DNA from: Bacteroides fragilis NCTC 9343
GTDB taxonomy: Bacteria > Bacteroidota > Bacteroidia > Bacteroidales > Bacteroidaceae
Assembly: GCF_000025985.1 (NCBI RefSeq)
Contig: NC_003228.3
Span: 124,001-188,000, forward strand
DNA: 64,000 nucleotides
Direction: 5' to 3'
The notes under the pieces were generated by a model. The model had not been told where the DNA came from. It did not search any database and saw nothing but the letters and a program-made list of their open reading frames with translations. The translations under genes were made by a program, and so were the position numbers. Positions 47,608 to 56,085 of the stretch are shown here, one piece after another; the stretch's first letter is position 1; each line of letters begins with the position of its first letter.

Positions 47608-48424
47608 GCGGAAAGAGTGGATATGTCTTATTATCGCCCTGCTTTTTGCTTTCCCATCATCGGGCAATGCCCAGTGTGAAGCAAAGAACGATGCGTTTAA
47701 GTCCGGTGAGCACGTCATGTACGAACTTTATTTCAACTGGAAATTCATTTGGAAGAAAGTGGGACTTGCCAGCCTTACCACTAACTCGACGACTTATCAC
47801 TCCGAGCCGGCCTATCGGGTCAATTTATTGGCCATTAGCAGTAAAGAGGCCGACTTCTTCTTTAAGATGCGGGATACGCTGACAAGCGTCATGACTGAAA
47901 AGCTGGAACCCCGCTATTTTCGGAAGGGAGCCGAAGAAGGAAAACGTTATACCGTCGATGAAGCCCGTTTCTCGTTTCGGAACGGCATGTGTTATGTCAA
48001 TCAAAAACGGGTGCGTAAAGACGGGAGTATCACCGAGACGGAGCAAAGTGACAATCGTTGTATCTATGATATGCTTACTATTCTGGCGCAGGCCCGTTCG
48101 TTCGATCCAAAGGAATATACCATCGGTCAACGTATCCAGTTCCCGATGGCGACGGGGCGTAGAGTAGAAGAACAGACCCTGATTTACCGGGGAATTAAGA
48201 AGATTACTGCCGAGAATGATACTACCTATCGCTGCCTGATATTCTCACTCGTGGAATATAATAAAAAGGGAAAGGAGAAAGAGGTCATAACGTTCTATGT
48301 GACGGACGACCGGAATCACCTTCCGGTACGTCTGGATATGCACCTTAACTTTGGTTCGGCCAAGGCATTCCTGAAGAGTGTCAGTGGTTACCGACATCCT
48401 CAGACTTCTATTGTCACAAAGTGA
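47546..48424 (+). CDS. DUF3108 family exported protein
   Basis: 292 residues. A basic N-terminus of 23 residues precedes a signal-like WICLIIALLFAFPSSGNAQ. The mature part (FKSGEHVMYELYFNWKFIWK, VGLASL, RNHLPVRLDMHLNFGSAKAF) is the DUF3108 beta-rich fold, probably periplasmic. The start overlaps the preceding gene by 62 bp in another frame and no later in-frame ATG would keep the signal, so the genes are coupled. Its 3' end overlaps the convergent thioesterase gene by 11 bp. Confidence 0.82.
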   Translation: MKIRRKRPEIVKTQTVAAAIRRKEWICLIIALLFAFPSSGNAQCEAKNDAFKSGEHVMYELYFNWKFIWKKVGLASLTTNSTTYHSEPAYRVNLLAISSKEADFFFKMRDTLTSVMTEKLEPRYFRKGAEEGKRYTVDEARFSFRNGMCYVNQKRVRKDGSITETEQSDNRCIYDMLTILAQARSFDPKEYTIGQRIQFPMATGRRVEEQTLIYRGIKKITAENDTTYRCLIFSLVEYNKKGKEKEVITFYVTDDRNHLPVRLDMHLNFGSAKAFLKSVSGYRHPQTSIVTK

Positions 48425-48818
48425 ACGGAACTTCGTCTTTTTTGCGGAATACGCTCGACTCGAAGGTAGCTATCAGTCTGCCTTCCTGATCGGTTACATC
48501 TATCTGATAATAACCTGTGCTGCGTCCGGTATAGCGTTCGCGTGCTTCGGCATAGAGTGTGTCTCCGGGGCCGCTGGCGCGCAAGAAAGTGATATTGGAA
48601 GAGAGCGAAAAGGCCAATGTGCCATGTGAGTTAGCTGCTGCCGCAAGTGCCAGATCGGCTAAAGTAAAGATGGCGCCTCCCTGTGTCCGTTGTCCCGCAT
48701 TCAGATGTTCGGGTTTTATTTCCAGTTTTGCTTTGCTGTATCCTTCTCGTATCTCGATCAGCTCTACACCCGCATTGGTGGCAAACAGGTCGTTTTTGAA
48801 AAATTCTTGTGCTGTCAT
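48414..48818 (-). CDS. PaaI-type hotdog-fold thioesterase
   Basis: 134 residues, the hotdog-fold size. NAGQRTQGGAIFTLADLALA is the PaaI/YbgC-like acyl-CoA thioesterase signature with the catalytic Asp in LAD, followed by SNITFLRASGPGDTLYAEAR. Probably hydrolyses an aryl- or acyl-CoA; the substrate is not known. Minus strand, convergent with DUF3108. Confidence 0.88.
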   Translation of the reverse strand: MTAQEFFKNDLFATNAGVELIEIREGYSKAKLEIKPEHLNAGQRTQGGAIFTLADLALAAAANSHGTLAFSLSSNITFLRASGPGDTLYAEARERYTGRSTGYYQIDVTDQEGRLIATFESSVFRKKDEVPFTL

Positions 48819-48840
48819 TTTTATATCTGTTCTGAATTAG

Positions 48841-48897
48841 CCACAGAGGACGCGGAGCATACAAAGCTATTACTTTGTTCCCTCCGCATCCTCTGTG
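48841..48897. repeat. CACAGAG-type palindromic element, copy 3
   Basis: CACAGAGGACGCGGAG (48842-48857) pairs with 48882-48897 with one mismatch. An inner ACAAAG/CTTTGT pair extends it. It lies 31 bp beyond the 3' end of cysS (minus strand) and just upstream of the thioesterase ATG. Confidence 0.6.
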
Positions 48898-48928
48898 ATG
48901 TTTTCTAAATACAACTTTCTGAAGCTTT

Positions 48929-50404
48929 TTATTTATTCAGTTTCCACTCAAATCCGTCCTTAGTATCTTTAATTTCGAATCCCAATGCAGTCAGTTCGTT
49001 ACGGATCAAGTCACTGGTTGCCCAGTCTTTGTTGGCTTTTGCCTTCACACGTTGTTCCAGCAACATATCGACCACTTTTCCATAAGCGGCTTCACGTCCG
49101 TCCGACGAACCGATTTCTTCTTTCAGACCCAGGATATCGAAGCAGAATGTATGGAATACTTCTTTCAGGTCTTTCAGGTCATCGGCAGAAATGGTGTTGT
49201 TGCCGGCAATGATATTATTGATCATCTTGGCTCCGTCAAAGAGATGTGAAATCACAATCGGAGTATTCAGGTCATCGTTCATTGCTTCAAAACACTTCGT
49301 GCGCAAGCTTTTTACATCGACGTTCGAAGTAGCTGCGGGAGTGATTTTTTCCAGACTGTCTACTGCTTCCATCAGTCGGCTCAGTCCCTTTTCTGCTGCT
49401 TGCAAGGCTTCGTTGCTGAAATCCACCGGACTGCGGTAGTGTGCCTGCAAGATAAAGAAACGTATGGTCATCGGGCTGTAAGCCTGAGTCAGCAATTTGT
49501 GCGAGCCGCTGAAGAATTCATCCAGCGTGATGAAGTTTCCGAGACTCTTGCCCATCTTGGTGCCGTTGATGGTGATCATGTTGTTGTGCATCCAATAGTG
49601 AACCATATCGTCACCCTGTGAAGCTACCGACTGTGCGATTTCACATTCGTGGTGCGGGAAGATAAGGTCCATGCCTCCTCCGTGAATGTCGAAGTGTTCG
49701 CCCAGATACTTACGTCCCATAGCTGTACACTCGGCATGCCAGCCGGGGAAACCGTCACCCCATGGTGAAGGCCAGCGCATGATATGTTCCGGTTGTGCCC
49801 GTTTCCAAAGAGCAAAGTCGGCAGGATTATGTTTTTCTTCCTGGCCGTCCAGCTCGCGGGTTGTATTCAGTACATCGTCCAGGTTACGTCCCGAGAGTTT
49901 GCCATAATGGTAGTCTTTATTGTATTTGGCTACATCGAAATATACCGAACCCTGGCTTTCGTATGCATAGCCGGCATCCAGAATCTTTTTTACCAATTCT
50001 ATCTGTTCGATGATATGTCCCGAGGCATGTGGCTCAATGCTGGGGGGAAGTACGTTCAGTGCCTCCATGGCTTTATGATACCGGTTCAGGTAGTATTGCA
50101 CTACTTCCATGGGTTCCAATTGTTCCAGACGGGCTTTCTTGGCAATCTTATCTTCGCCTTCATCTGCGTCATGTTCCAGGTGGCCTACGTCGGTAATGTT
50201 ACGCACGTATCGCACTTTATAACCCAGCCGGGTGAGATAACGGAAAAGTACGTCGAACGTGATGGCCGGACGGGCATGTCCCAGATGTGCATCGCCATAT
50301 ACCGTCGGTCCGCAGACATACATGCCCACATGTGGAGCGTGCAAAGGCACAAACAGCTCTTTTTTTCTATCTAAAGTGTTGTAAATCGTCAGTTGATGTT
50401 CCAT
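48929..50404 (-). CDS. cysS: Cysteinyl-tRNA synthetase
   Basis: 491 residues. Class I signature HLGH in [18 protein letters not shown], zinc-binding Cys/His set (CGPTVYG near residue 30; [10 protein letters not shown] and HHECE further on), and KMSKS as KMGKSLGN. All are conserved, so the enzyme is functional. It charges tRNA-Cys. ATG 50404 and a -7 box at 50435-50442. Confidence 0.98.
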   Translation of the reverse strand: MEHQLTIYNTLDRKKELFVPLHAPHVGMYVCGPTVYGDAHLGHARPAITFDVLFRYLTRLGYKVRYVRNITDVGHLEHDADEGEDKIAKKARLEQLEPMEVVQYYLNRYHKAMEALNVLPPSIEPHASGHIIEQIELVKKILDAGYAYESQGSVYFDVAKYNKDYHYGKLSGRNLDDVLNTTRELDGQEEKHNPADFALWKRAQPEHIMRWPSPWGDGFPGWHAECTAMGRKYLGEHFDIHGGGMDLIFPHHECEIAQSVASQGDDMVHYWMHNNMITINGTKMGKSLGNFITLDEFFSGSHKLLTQAYSPMTIRFFILQAHYRSPVDFSNEALQAAEKGLSRLMEAVDSLEKITPAATSNVDVKSLRTKCFEAMNDDLNTPIVISHLFDGAKMINNIIAGNNTISADDLKDLKEVFHTFCFDILGLKEEIGSSDGREAAYGKVVDMLLEQRVKAKANKDWATSDLIRNELTALGFEIKDTKDGFEWKLNK

Positions 50405-50434
50405 AACGTTTGAGATTTATTCTGTTTTAAACCA

Positions 50435-50442
50435 CAAAGTTA
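50435..50442 (-). promoter_or_regulatory. -7 box of cysS
   Basis: CAAAGTTA is TAACTTTG on the minus strand, 31 bp before the ATG. Confidence 0.5.
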
Positions 50443-50542
50443 GAATAAATAATTTGAATTGGGACGTGTTCTGCCGGATTATTCTCTGTAAGTATATGTG
50501 TCTGATGTAAGATCGGGCCACTCATACGAAAAATGCATTCCG

Positions 50543-50657
50543 ATCTTCCATCTTCCACCTTTTTCTGTTTACTTATCTAATTATCAACGAAATGAATGGG
50601 TGGAAGATAGCGTTTTCAAGCCGTTTATCTTCCACTTTCATCTTCCATCTTCCACCC
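50543..50657. repeat. ATCTTCCA repeat cluster with hairpin
   Basis: ATCTTCCA occurs at 50543, 50550, 50627, 50640 and 50647, with two pairs exactly 7 bp apart, and once inverted (TGGAAGAT, 50601-50608). GGGTGGAAGAT (50598-50608) can pair perfectly with 50647-50657, or partly with the copy at 50627. No coding frame explains it. Confidence 0.6.
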
Positions 50658-50792
50658 ACTGTTTTTGATGGATAAGGTATTGATCTGTAATTGTATATAG
50701 CGTGCTATCTATCTGTTTATGCCGTTTAAAGCATTTCCTTTTCCTTAGTATCTTTAGTGAAAATGGTCCGGACTTTATCTCGTCCCGCATGT

Positions 50793-50865
50793 CTGTGCCC
50801 ATAAGCCCGCATACCTGTGCCCATGAGCCCGTATACCCGGGCCCACCGGCCCGGGTATACGGGCT
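50793..50865. repeat. GC-rich tandem repeat ending in a perfect 18-bp hairpin
   Basis: Two 22-bp units (50793-50814 and 50815-50836) differ at two positions and share CTGTGCCCAT and AGCCCG. A third, altered unit follows and closes a perfect stem: AGCCCGTATACCCGGGCC (50826-50843), loop CACC, then its full complement 50848-50865. The GC content is far above the flanks. No U-tract follows. Confidence 0.75.
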
Positions 50866-50958
50866 GAGATAAGTTTAGTATGATGAATGATAATATACTT
50901 ATATATAACGCGTTAATATCATGGAGAAATCAACTTGCTTTCTTATTAATTTCTGTGT

Positions 50959-51795
50959 TTAAACTGTTGTCTCCCCCTTCTCGGGTGCTTTTGTAAAGAA
51001 CTTGTTTACGACTGCAGCTACACCGTCCTCCTCGTTGCTAAGGGTAATGTAGTCGGCGGCTTTCTTTACCGGTTCCTGTGCATTGCCCATGGCTACACCT
51101 AATCCGGCAAATTGAATCATTGAAAGATCGTTGTAGCCGTCGCCTACAGCCACCATCTCTTCCCGGTTCATGTTCAACTTGTTAAGTAAGACAGATAAAG
51201 ATTGTGCCTTGTCTATTCCCTGTGGCACCAGTTCGAGGAAGAAGGGCTCCGAGCGGTAAACACTCAGTTGACCTTGCAGTTCTACCGAAAGTTCGGCTTC
51301 AATGGGAATCAGACGATGTGGCTCACCCACAATCAAGCACTTAGGAAGCGGCAGACGGATATCTTTCAGAAAATCTGTGGAAGGATATATCTGCATTTTA
51401 TTGAGGAAAGCCTCTTTCCGGACATACACGTCATCGGGATATTCAGTGATGATATATTGCCGGTCGTAAGTCAGGATGGGAAGTTGGTTGCGCGTGGCGC
51501 ATTCATATAGCCGAGGTATCACTTCGTCCGGCAATACATTGGCATAAACTATCTCTCCGGTACTCCAGTCGATAATTTCCCCGCCATTGTAGGAGAGGAT
51601 AAATCCGCCGAATTCCTTCATGCGAAGTTCATCGGCCAAGGGTACAATACCGAAGGTAGGACGTCCCGATGCAAGTATCAGTTTCACACCCTGTTGCTGT
51701 ACACGTATCAGTGCTTCTCGGTTGTGTAGAGTTATCTCTTTTTTAGCGTTGGTCAGTGTTCCGTCCAAGTCGAGTACGAGGAGTTTGTATTTCAT
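50959..51795 (-). CDS. Cof-type HAD-superfamily (IIB) phosphatase
   Basis: 278 residues. Motif I LDLDGTLTN, motif II LASGRPTFG, Lys in the cap-proximal segment, and motif III/IV VAVGDGYNDLSMIQFAG are complete. The IIB cap sits between residues about 90 and 190. Such enzymes dephosphorylate sugar phosphates or cofactor intermediates (for example FMN or PLP). The substrate is unknown. Single gene with a -7 box at 51825-51832. Confidence 0.9.
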   Translation of the reverse strand: MKYKLLVLDLDGTLTNAKKEITLHNREALIRVQQQGVKLILASGRPTFGIVPLADELRMKEFGGFILSYNGGEIIDWSTGEIVYANVLPDEVIPRLYECATRNQLPILTYDRQYIITEYPDDVYVRKEAFLNKMQIYPSTDFLKDIRLPLPKCLIVGEPHRLIPIEAELSVELQGQLSVYRSEPFFLELVPQGIDKAQSLSVLLNKLNMNREEMVAVGDGYNDLSMIQFAGLGVAMGNAQEPVKKAADYITLSNEEDGVAAVVNKFFTKAPEKGETTV

Positions 51796-51824
51796 CAGTC
51801 GCTTTTGTTTGGTTTTTGAGGGTG

Positions 51825-51832
51825 CAAAGGTA
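51825..51832 (-). promoter_or_regulatory. -7 box of the Cof phosphatase gene
   Basis: CAAAGGTA (TACCTTTG on minus), 30 bp before ATG 51795. Confidence 0.45.
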
Positions 51833-51858
51833 GTGGTTTTTCTGAGATGAATATTGAA

Positions 51859-52536
51859 TTAACTTAGATTTACTGAGAGCTTATAACCATTTCTGGGTAT
51901 AGTTACGAGTTCTATGGTAGGGTCAATAGACAGGTATTTGCGTAGTTTTGATATTAAATTATTTATTCCTTGTTCATTTCCATTTACTTTCCCCCATAGT
52001 TCTTCTTCTATTTGCCGACGTTCAACAAGTTGTTCTTTATAAGCAACCAAAAGTTTAAGTAGTTTGTATTCTGCCTCGCTCAGTTGTTTAATCACTCTCA
52101 ATTCTTTAGTGCATAGCAATTGGGTGTCTGTGTCTAATATAAGAGAACCTATCTTTATTTGATATGGATGTGAAATCGCGTATCTTTTGATATATGCAAT
52201 TAATTCATCAATTTCAAGAGGTTTTTTCAGATAAGCTACTGCACCTGCACTTAGTGCTTGGACTACCAATTGGCTATTTGTGTGTGAAGATATAAATAAT
52301 ATAGGAGTATTAGGGGCTATTGCCTTCAATTCCGGGACAGCCTCAATGCCATTTTTATTTCCGATTTCTACATCGAGTACGATCATGTCTGGATGTGTTT
52401 CTACGATACAAGCCTTTGCTCCGTTTAATGAAGTTTGATAAAGAACTTCATAACCTTCTTCCTGCATAATCCTGGTACATATATGTCCAAGTGCGATATC
52501 GTCATCAATAAAAAAAATTTTGAGTTTTTTTCCCAT
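51859..52536 (-). CDS. OmpR-family response regulator
   Basis: 225 residues. Receiver with acidic pocket Asp11-13, phospho-acceptor Asp55 in MIVLDVEIG, Ser83/84 and Lys104/105 (YLKKPL). A winged-helix output domain from about residue 125 (LSEAEYKLLKLLVAY, VNGNEQGINNLISKLRKYLS) binds DNA. It follows the kinase gene by 9 bp, so the pair is cotranscribed. The target is probably the divergent peptide/Kelch region, an inference from position. More AT-rich than the flanking housekeeping genes. Confidence 0.9.
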   Translation of the reverse strand: MGKKLKIFFIDDDIALGHICTRIMQEEGYEVLYQTSLNGAKACIVETHPDMIVLDVEIGNKNGIEAVPELKAIAPNTPILFISSHTNSQLVVQALSAGAVAYLKKPLEIDELIAYIKRYAISHPYQIKIGSLILDTDTQLLCTKELRVIKQLSEAEYKLLKLLVAYKEQLVERRQIEEELWGKVNGNEQGINNLISKLRKYLSIDPTIELVTIPRNGYKLSVNLS

Positions 52537-52545
52537 CTTTTTGTC

Positions 52546-53898
52546 TTATTTTGAAATATAAAAAGTAAACGTACTTCCTTCATTTTCTCGACTTCTTAGT
52601 CGTATTTTTCCACCGTGTGCCTGAATTATATATTTAACGTATGATAATCCTATACCATATCCTTTCTGGATTTGCGATGTTTCTCGGGGAACCTGATAGT
52701 ACTGACTAAATATCTTCTTTTGGTATTTATGAGCGATTCCCCAGCCATTGTCTTTCACTTCTATTTGTATGCCTTGACTAATTTTAACTATTTTTATTTG
52801 TATTTTCACTCCATCATTAGAGTACTTTAGAGCATTTTCTATTAGGTTCTTTATGGCATTCTCTATGTAGAGTTGATCGGCTAAACACTCTATGTTTGGT
52901 GACTCGTTCACTATTTCAATACTATGTGGTTTTGAACTTAAGTCTACACAGATATTTCCGATGGCTGTTTTAATTACTTCTTCTATGTTTATTTTTGTCC
53001 TTTGTAAAATGATGTGCTGTGTTGTACCTCTGGCACAGATTAATATGGACTCAATTTGTGTTGTTAAGTGTTTGGCTCGTTTGATAACTTCGTTCATTAG
53101 TTGTTTCTTTTTGTGGTCTGATTCATTTTTTTTGAGCCAACAAGTTAGAGTTATAAGTGCATTTAATGGTGATTTTAGATCGTGGACTATTCCATTTACA
53201 CTTGCTTCGCGATTTTTTAATATTTCGTTCTTTTTGCGAATGACGGTTAGCTGAAAAATAAGACATCCTAACACTATAGCAACAATCAATGTGGATGCTA
53301 TTAGAGAATAGAGCATTTGAGATAAGATCGTGTCATTGGGAAGTCCTGATTCTATTTGTATGTAGAGGAGTCCTTTGGTGCCAATTGGTTTTTGGTTTAT
53401 AATGATTTGAAAATGAGATTGTAGATGAGCATTTCCAACAGAATCTATTATTTGTTTTTCTTTATTACGTAGAGTAATATAGTGATTAATGTTTAGGTCG
53501 TAGAGTTCATCTTGAAAAAGACTATCAATGATTGATAGAATCGGAGGTTTTTGAATCGCTAGTAATCCATCTTGTTTAATTTGTGTAAGGAGTTCAGAGA
53601 CGTTTCGCGCTACTCCATTTTGCTCTAAATGCACTAAATCAATGGTGTCTCCTTTATATCCAGCTCGTTCTTCTTCGGACATATATTCAACAGATTTTAT
53701 AAAGATTGTAGAGTGCTTTGATTGTTCTATATGCATGGATCGAAGGCCTACTTCCTTTTCGATAGCGTTAAAAAATGCTTTATTTATTTTTTCCGTATAT
53801 TGATTCTCATATTTCTGATACATACTGTTTATCCAAAAAACTTGAAGAAGGATCAAGGCTATAGAAGATAAGATGGTAAGCAGTAGTTCTTTTTTCAT
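52546..53898 (-). CDS. Membrane sensor histidine kinase
   Basis: 450 residues. Two membrane segments (residues about 5-23 and 200-222) enclose a periplasmic domain of about 175 residues with no named fold. Phospho-acceptor His239 in GIVHDLKSPLNAL, N box NLIENALKY, G1 DNGWGIA and G2 GYGIGLSYV are intact. There is no HAMP domain, so the sensor is coupled directly to the catalytic core. First gene of the kinase-regulator operon, divergent from the Cys-rich peptide. Confidence 0.92.
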   Translation of the reverse strand: MKKELLLTILSSIALILLQVFWINSMYQKYENQYTEKINKAFFNAIEKEVGLRSMHIEQSKHSTIFIKSVEYMSEEERAGYKGDTIDLVHLEQNGVARNVSELLTQIKQDGLLAIQKPPILSIIDSLFQDELYDLNINHYITLRNKEKQIIDSVGNAHLQSHFQIIINQKPIGTKGLLYIQIESGLPNDTILSQMLYSLIASTLIVAIVLGCLIFQLTVIRKKNEILKNREASVNGIVHDLKSPLNALITLTCWLKKNESDHKKKQLMNEVIKRAKHLTTQIESILICARGTTQHIILQRTKINIEEVIKTAIGNICVDLSSKPHSIEIVNESPNIECLADQLYIENAIKNLIENALKYSNDGVKIQIKIVKISQGIQIEVKDNGWGIAHKYQKKIFSQYYQVPRETSQIQKGYGIGLSYVKYIIQAHGGKIRLRSRENEGSTFTFYISK

Positions 53899-53920
53899 GA
53901 TTTTTTTGTTTGAGGTGTGA

Positions 53921-53928
53921 CAAAGATA
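53921..53928 (-). promoter_or_regulatory. -7 box of the kinase/regulator operon
   Basis: CAAAGATA (TATCTTTG on minus), 23 bp before ATG 53898. The A/T-rich stretch 53930-54045 between this and the divergent promoter would hold any operator; I find no clear repeat in it. Confidence 0.5.
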
Positions 53929-54045
53929 TAAATAGATATTTAATTGATGAAAGAAATGGTTTCTAATAATTTATATAATTAAAAAATATAGTTTTGAGTA
54001 TATAGATATTAGGTGTTTGTTATAAAGAATTAAAGGATATTGCAC

Positions 54046-54053
54046 TATGTTTG
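54046..54053 (+). promoter_or_regulatory. -7 box of the Cys-rich peptide gene
   Basis: TATGTTTG fits TAnnTTTG, with a TTTG at 54016-54019 (26-nt spacer, longer than usual). It overlaps the ATG at 54047, so translation should start at ATG 54077. Confidence 0.45.
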
Positions 54054-54076
54054 CAACATACCCAAATTATAATAAG

Positions 54077-54241
54077 ATGGAAAAAATATTAGAGAAATTG
54101 TCACCGGAAGGTATGACAATTTGTCCAACGGAAAGTTGTGATCCTTATTTTGTTGGTTGTGGCATTGATGAACATCAAGGGTGCAATTCGGATTCTTTTT
54201 GTTTAGGAGATGACTTTGATCATTGTATGGCAATGACATAA
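54077..54241 (+). CDS. Small six-cysteine peptide (candidate modified peptide or signal), 54 aa
   Basis: The peptide starts MEKILEKLSPEGMTIC and has a charged helical N-terminus of about 12 residues, then a 40-residue tail with six Cys spaced C-x4-C-x6-C-x7-C-x5-C-x7-C, Gly- and Asp-rich and ending HCMAMT. No signal peptide and no double-Gly leader site. The layout (leader-like helix plus Cys-rich core) resembles ribosomally made, modified peptide precursors, but no maturase or exporter gene is next to it. A metal-binding peptide is an alternative. It has its own promoter and terminator. Not recognised as a named family. Confidence 0.6.
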   Translation: MEKILEKLSPEGMTICPTESCDPYFVGCGIDEHQGCNSDSFCLGDDFDHCMAMT

Positions 54242-54375
54242 TCGGGTATCTATATTATTAAAGTGTCTAAAAGATAATTGCTATATTCCTCTTGTGAATC
54301 CTTGCTGACAGGCATTTATATTATTTATATATGTACGTCCCCTTAGTTCGGATATATGTTGCTAAATATAGGTAG

Positions 54376-54436
54376 TCAACCTTGGATCATTGCATTGGAA
54401 CCTATAAATGTTATGGTTCAAGGTTGATTTTTATTT
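54376..54436 (+). terminator. Intrinsic terminator / possible attenuator before the Kelch gene
   Basis: TCAACCTTG (54376-54384) pairs with CAAGGTTGA (54419-54427), with an inner AACC/GGTT pair, followed by TTTTTATTT. It ends the peptide transcript and lies 21 bp before the Kelch ATG (54449). I see no good promoter between the two. Confidence 0.7.
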
Positions 54437-54448
54437 AATATTTGTTAT

Positions 54449-55729
54449 ATGAGAAGTCTGTTTTTAATATTCTTTTTTTGCTATGTAACTGGGAAAGCCC
54501 AGGACAGAGCGTGTGTCGTGAGTGAAAAGGATAGCATTCCTCTTTCAAATGTATATATCTGTTTGAAAGATAGGAGAGTCATAGCTATCAGTGATGAAAA
54601 GGGGGTGTTCTCATTAGAGAAATATGATTCGTTGTCATTGAATGATACTTTATATTTTTCTCATATTAATTATTTGCACAAGAAATTGTCTTATGGTGAT
54701 TTAATTAAAAATAGATGTACCGTTTTTTTGATAGAGAATAATCGGGTTTTGGAAGAAGTATCTATTTTTAGCAATAGGCATTTAAATCGCTTTTTGCATT
54801 ATGAAATATTGTCTCCATTGAAAAGAGGAGTCTATTCGTTTGCTTCGGTCTTGGTAGATGGGCAGATTTATATTGTAGGAGGGAGTACATCGTGCGGCCC
54901 CTTTCAGAGTAATATACGTTCTACTTTATTTTGGGAAAAATATAGTAACATGATGTATAGATATGATATCAAGCAAGATAAGTGGGAGACGATCAGGCAT
55001 AAGTTTAGAGAAAGGGCATATCATACGGCGGGTTATTATGATGGAAAAATTTTTATTTTAGGGGGAAAGAGATTATCTGAAACCAGAATTGTTGATTATC
55101 TGGATAATGCAATAGAAATATATGATATTAAGCGTGATACCGTCTGGACAGATTATACTAATCCGCATCAAGCGACTTTATTGGGATCCGTTGTGTATAA
55201 AGACAATATGATTGTTTTAGGCGGTGTTAAAAAGGTTTTGCAAAATAATGAAGGAGTCTATTCGGATGAAATGCATTTATGGAATTTAAAATCCGGCTAC
55301 TGGTATGAGTTGGGAAAAATGCCGATTAGGCAAGCTCCTGAAACAATTCTGGTTGATCATTGTATTTATTTAATCGGAAATCGTAACGGTGGCGGCTGGA
55401 GTATTGAATGTTATAACTTATTGACAGGCGCATGGACCAATGCCGGACATTTGTTATATCGGCTTGGCTGGCCCAGTTTAGCTTATCATAATGATATAAT
55501 TTATATTTTTGAACAAGGTGTTGTACAGACGTTTAATATAAAAAGCAGGCAAGTTCGTTCGTATATGATAGATCTGAAATTGAAATCTCCAGCTTTGTAT
55601 TACTTTGATGGGAAATTATATATTTTGGGCGGATTTTATATGGGAGATCCTTCGCGCAATGTATATAGTGTTGATCTGAAGGAATTTGATAAAACAGAAG
55701 TCGATTATTATTATAACAATGTAAGATGA
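54449..55729 (+). CDS. Secreted Kelch six-bladed beta-propeller with N-terminal regulatory-like domain
   Basis: 426 residues. Signal peptide (MRSLFLIFFFCYVTGKAQ). Residues about 20-105 form a CarboxypepD_reg-like beta-sandwich (SIPLSNVYICLKDRRVIAIS, then DEKGVFSLEKYDSLSL). Six Kelch blades follow, each with a D/N-x-IYI(V/L)GG core: DGQIYIVGGS, DGKIFILGGK, KDNMIVLGGV, DHCIYLIGN, HNDIIYIFEQ, DGKLYILGGF. Periplasmic or surface binding protein, ligand unknown. It sits downstream of the Cys-rich peptide and divergent from the kinase, so a sensing complex is possible. AT-rich like its neighbours. Confidence 0.8.
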   Translation: MRSLFLIFFFCYVTGKAQDRACVVSEKDSIPLSNVYICLKDRRVIAISDEKGVFSLEKYDSLSLNDTLYFSHINYLHKKLSYGDLIKNRCTVFLIENNRVLEEVSIFSNRHLNRFLHYEILSPLKRGVYSFASVLVDGQIYIVGGSTSCGPFQSNIRSTLFWEKYSNMMYRYDIKQDKWETIRHKFRERAYHTAGYYDGKIFILGGKRLSETRIVDYLDNAIEIYDIKRDTVWTDYTNPHQATLLGSVVYKDNMIVLGGVKKVLQNNEGVYSDEMHLWNLKSGYWYELGKMPIRQAPETILVDHCIYLIGNRNGGGWSIECYNLLTGAWTNAGHLLYRLGWPSLAYHNDIIYIFEQGVVQTFNIKSRQVRSYMIDLKLKSPALYYFDGKLYILGGFYMGDPSRNVYSVDLKEFDKTEVDYYYNNVR

Positions 55730-56027
55730 AAAATATTTAATTGCAGCCCGGTTCTTATACCATTTCTTTATGATGGGAATACTTTTTCTATAAGATTATT
55801 TATTAGCAACTGATATATCACAAGGAATTGTATAAATATAGTCTTCAGTCAAAGCAGGATAGTGAGAAAATTAACTTCTTCTTTTGTTCTCAGCGGAATA
55901 AGAGATATGCCATCAGATAGGTCATTTTGTTAGCTTCGTTTTGCTGATATATGCGGGATTGGAAGTACTTTATTATAGGATTGACCCTCTTTCTGTCCGC
56001 ATGACATTCAGGATAGGAAAAAAGTCT
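55730..56027. other. Spacer without a supported gene
   Basis: A 71-codon minus frame (55890-56105) ends in a protein-like YLMAYLLFR but overlaps the next gene's promoter and start. I see no gene, repeat or RNA here that I can support. Confidence 0.35.
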
Positions 56028-56035
56028 TAACTTTG
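56028..56035 (+). promoter_or_regulatory. -7 box of the second two-component operon
   Basis: TAACTTTG, 50 bp before ATG 56086. The 11-bp repeats found before mgtA are not present here. Confidence 0.45.
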
Positions 56036-56085
56036 TGCCGTTCAGGTTGATCGGGACGAATAACATACAATAAAAAAGACTCTTT

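Noticed and set aside
54045-54239. 64-codon minus-strand ORF opposite the Cys-rich peptide
   Set aside because: Exactly antisense to the peptide, which has the promoter, start and terminator; the reverse frame has none.
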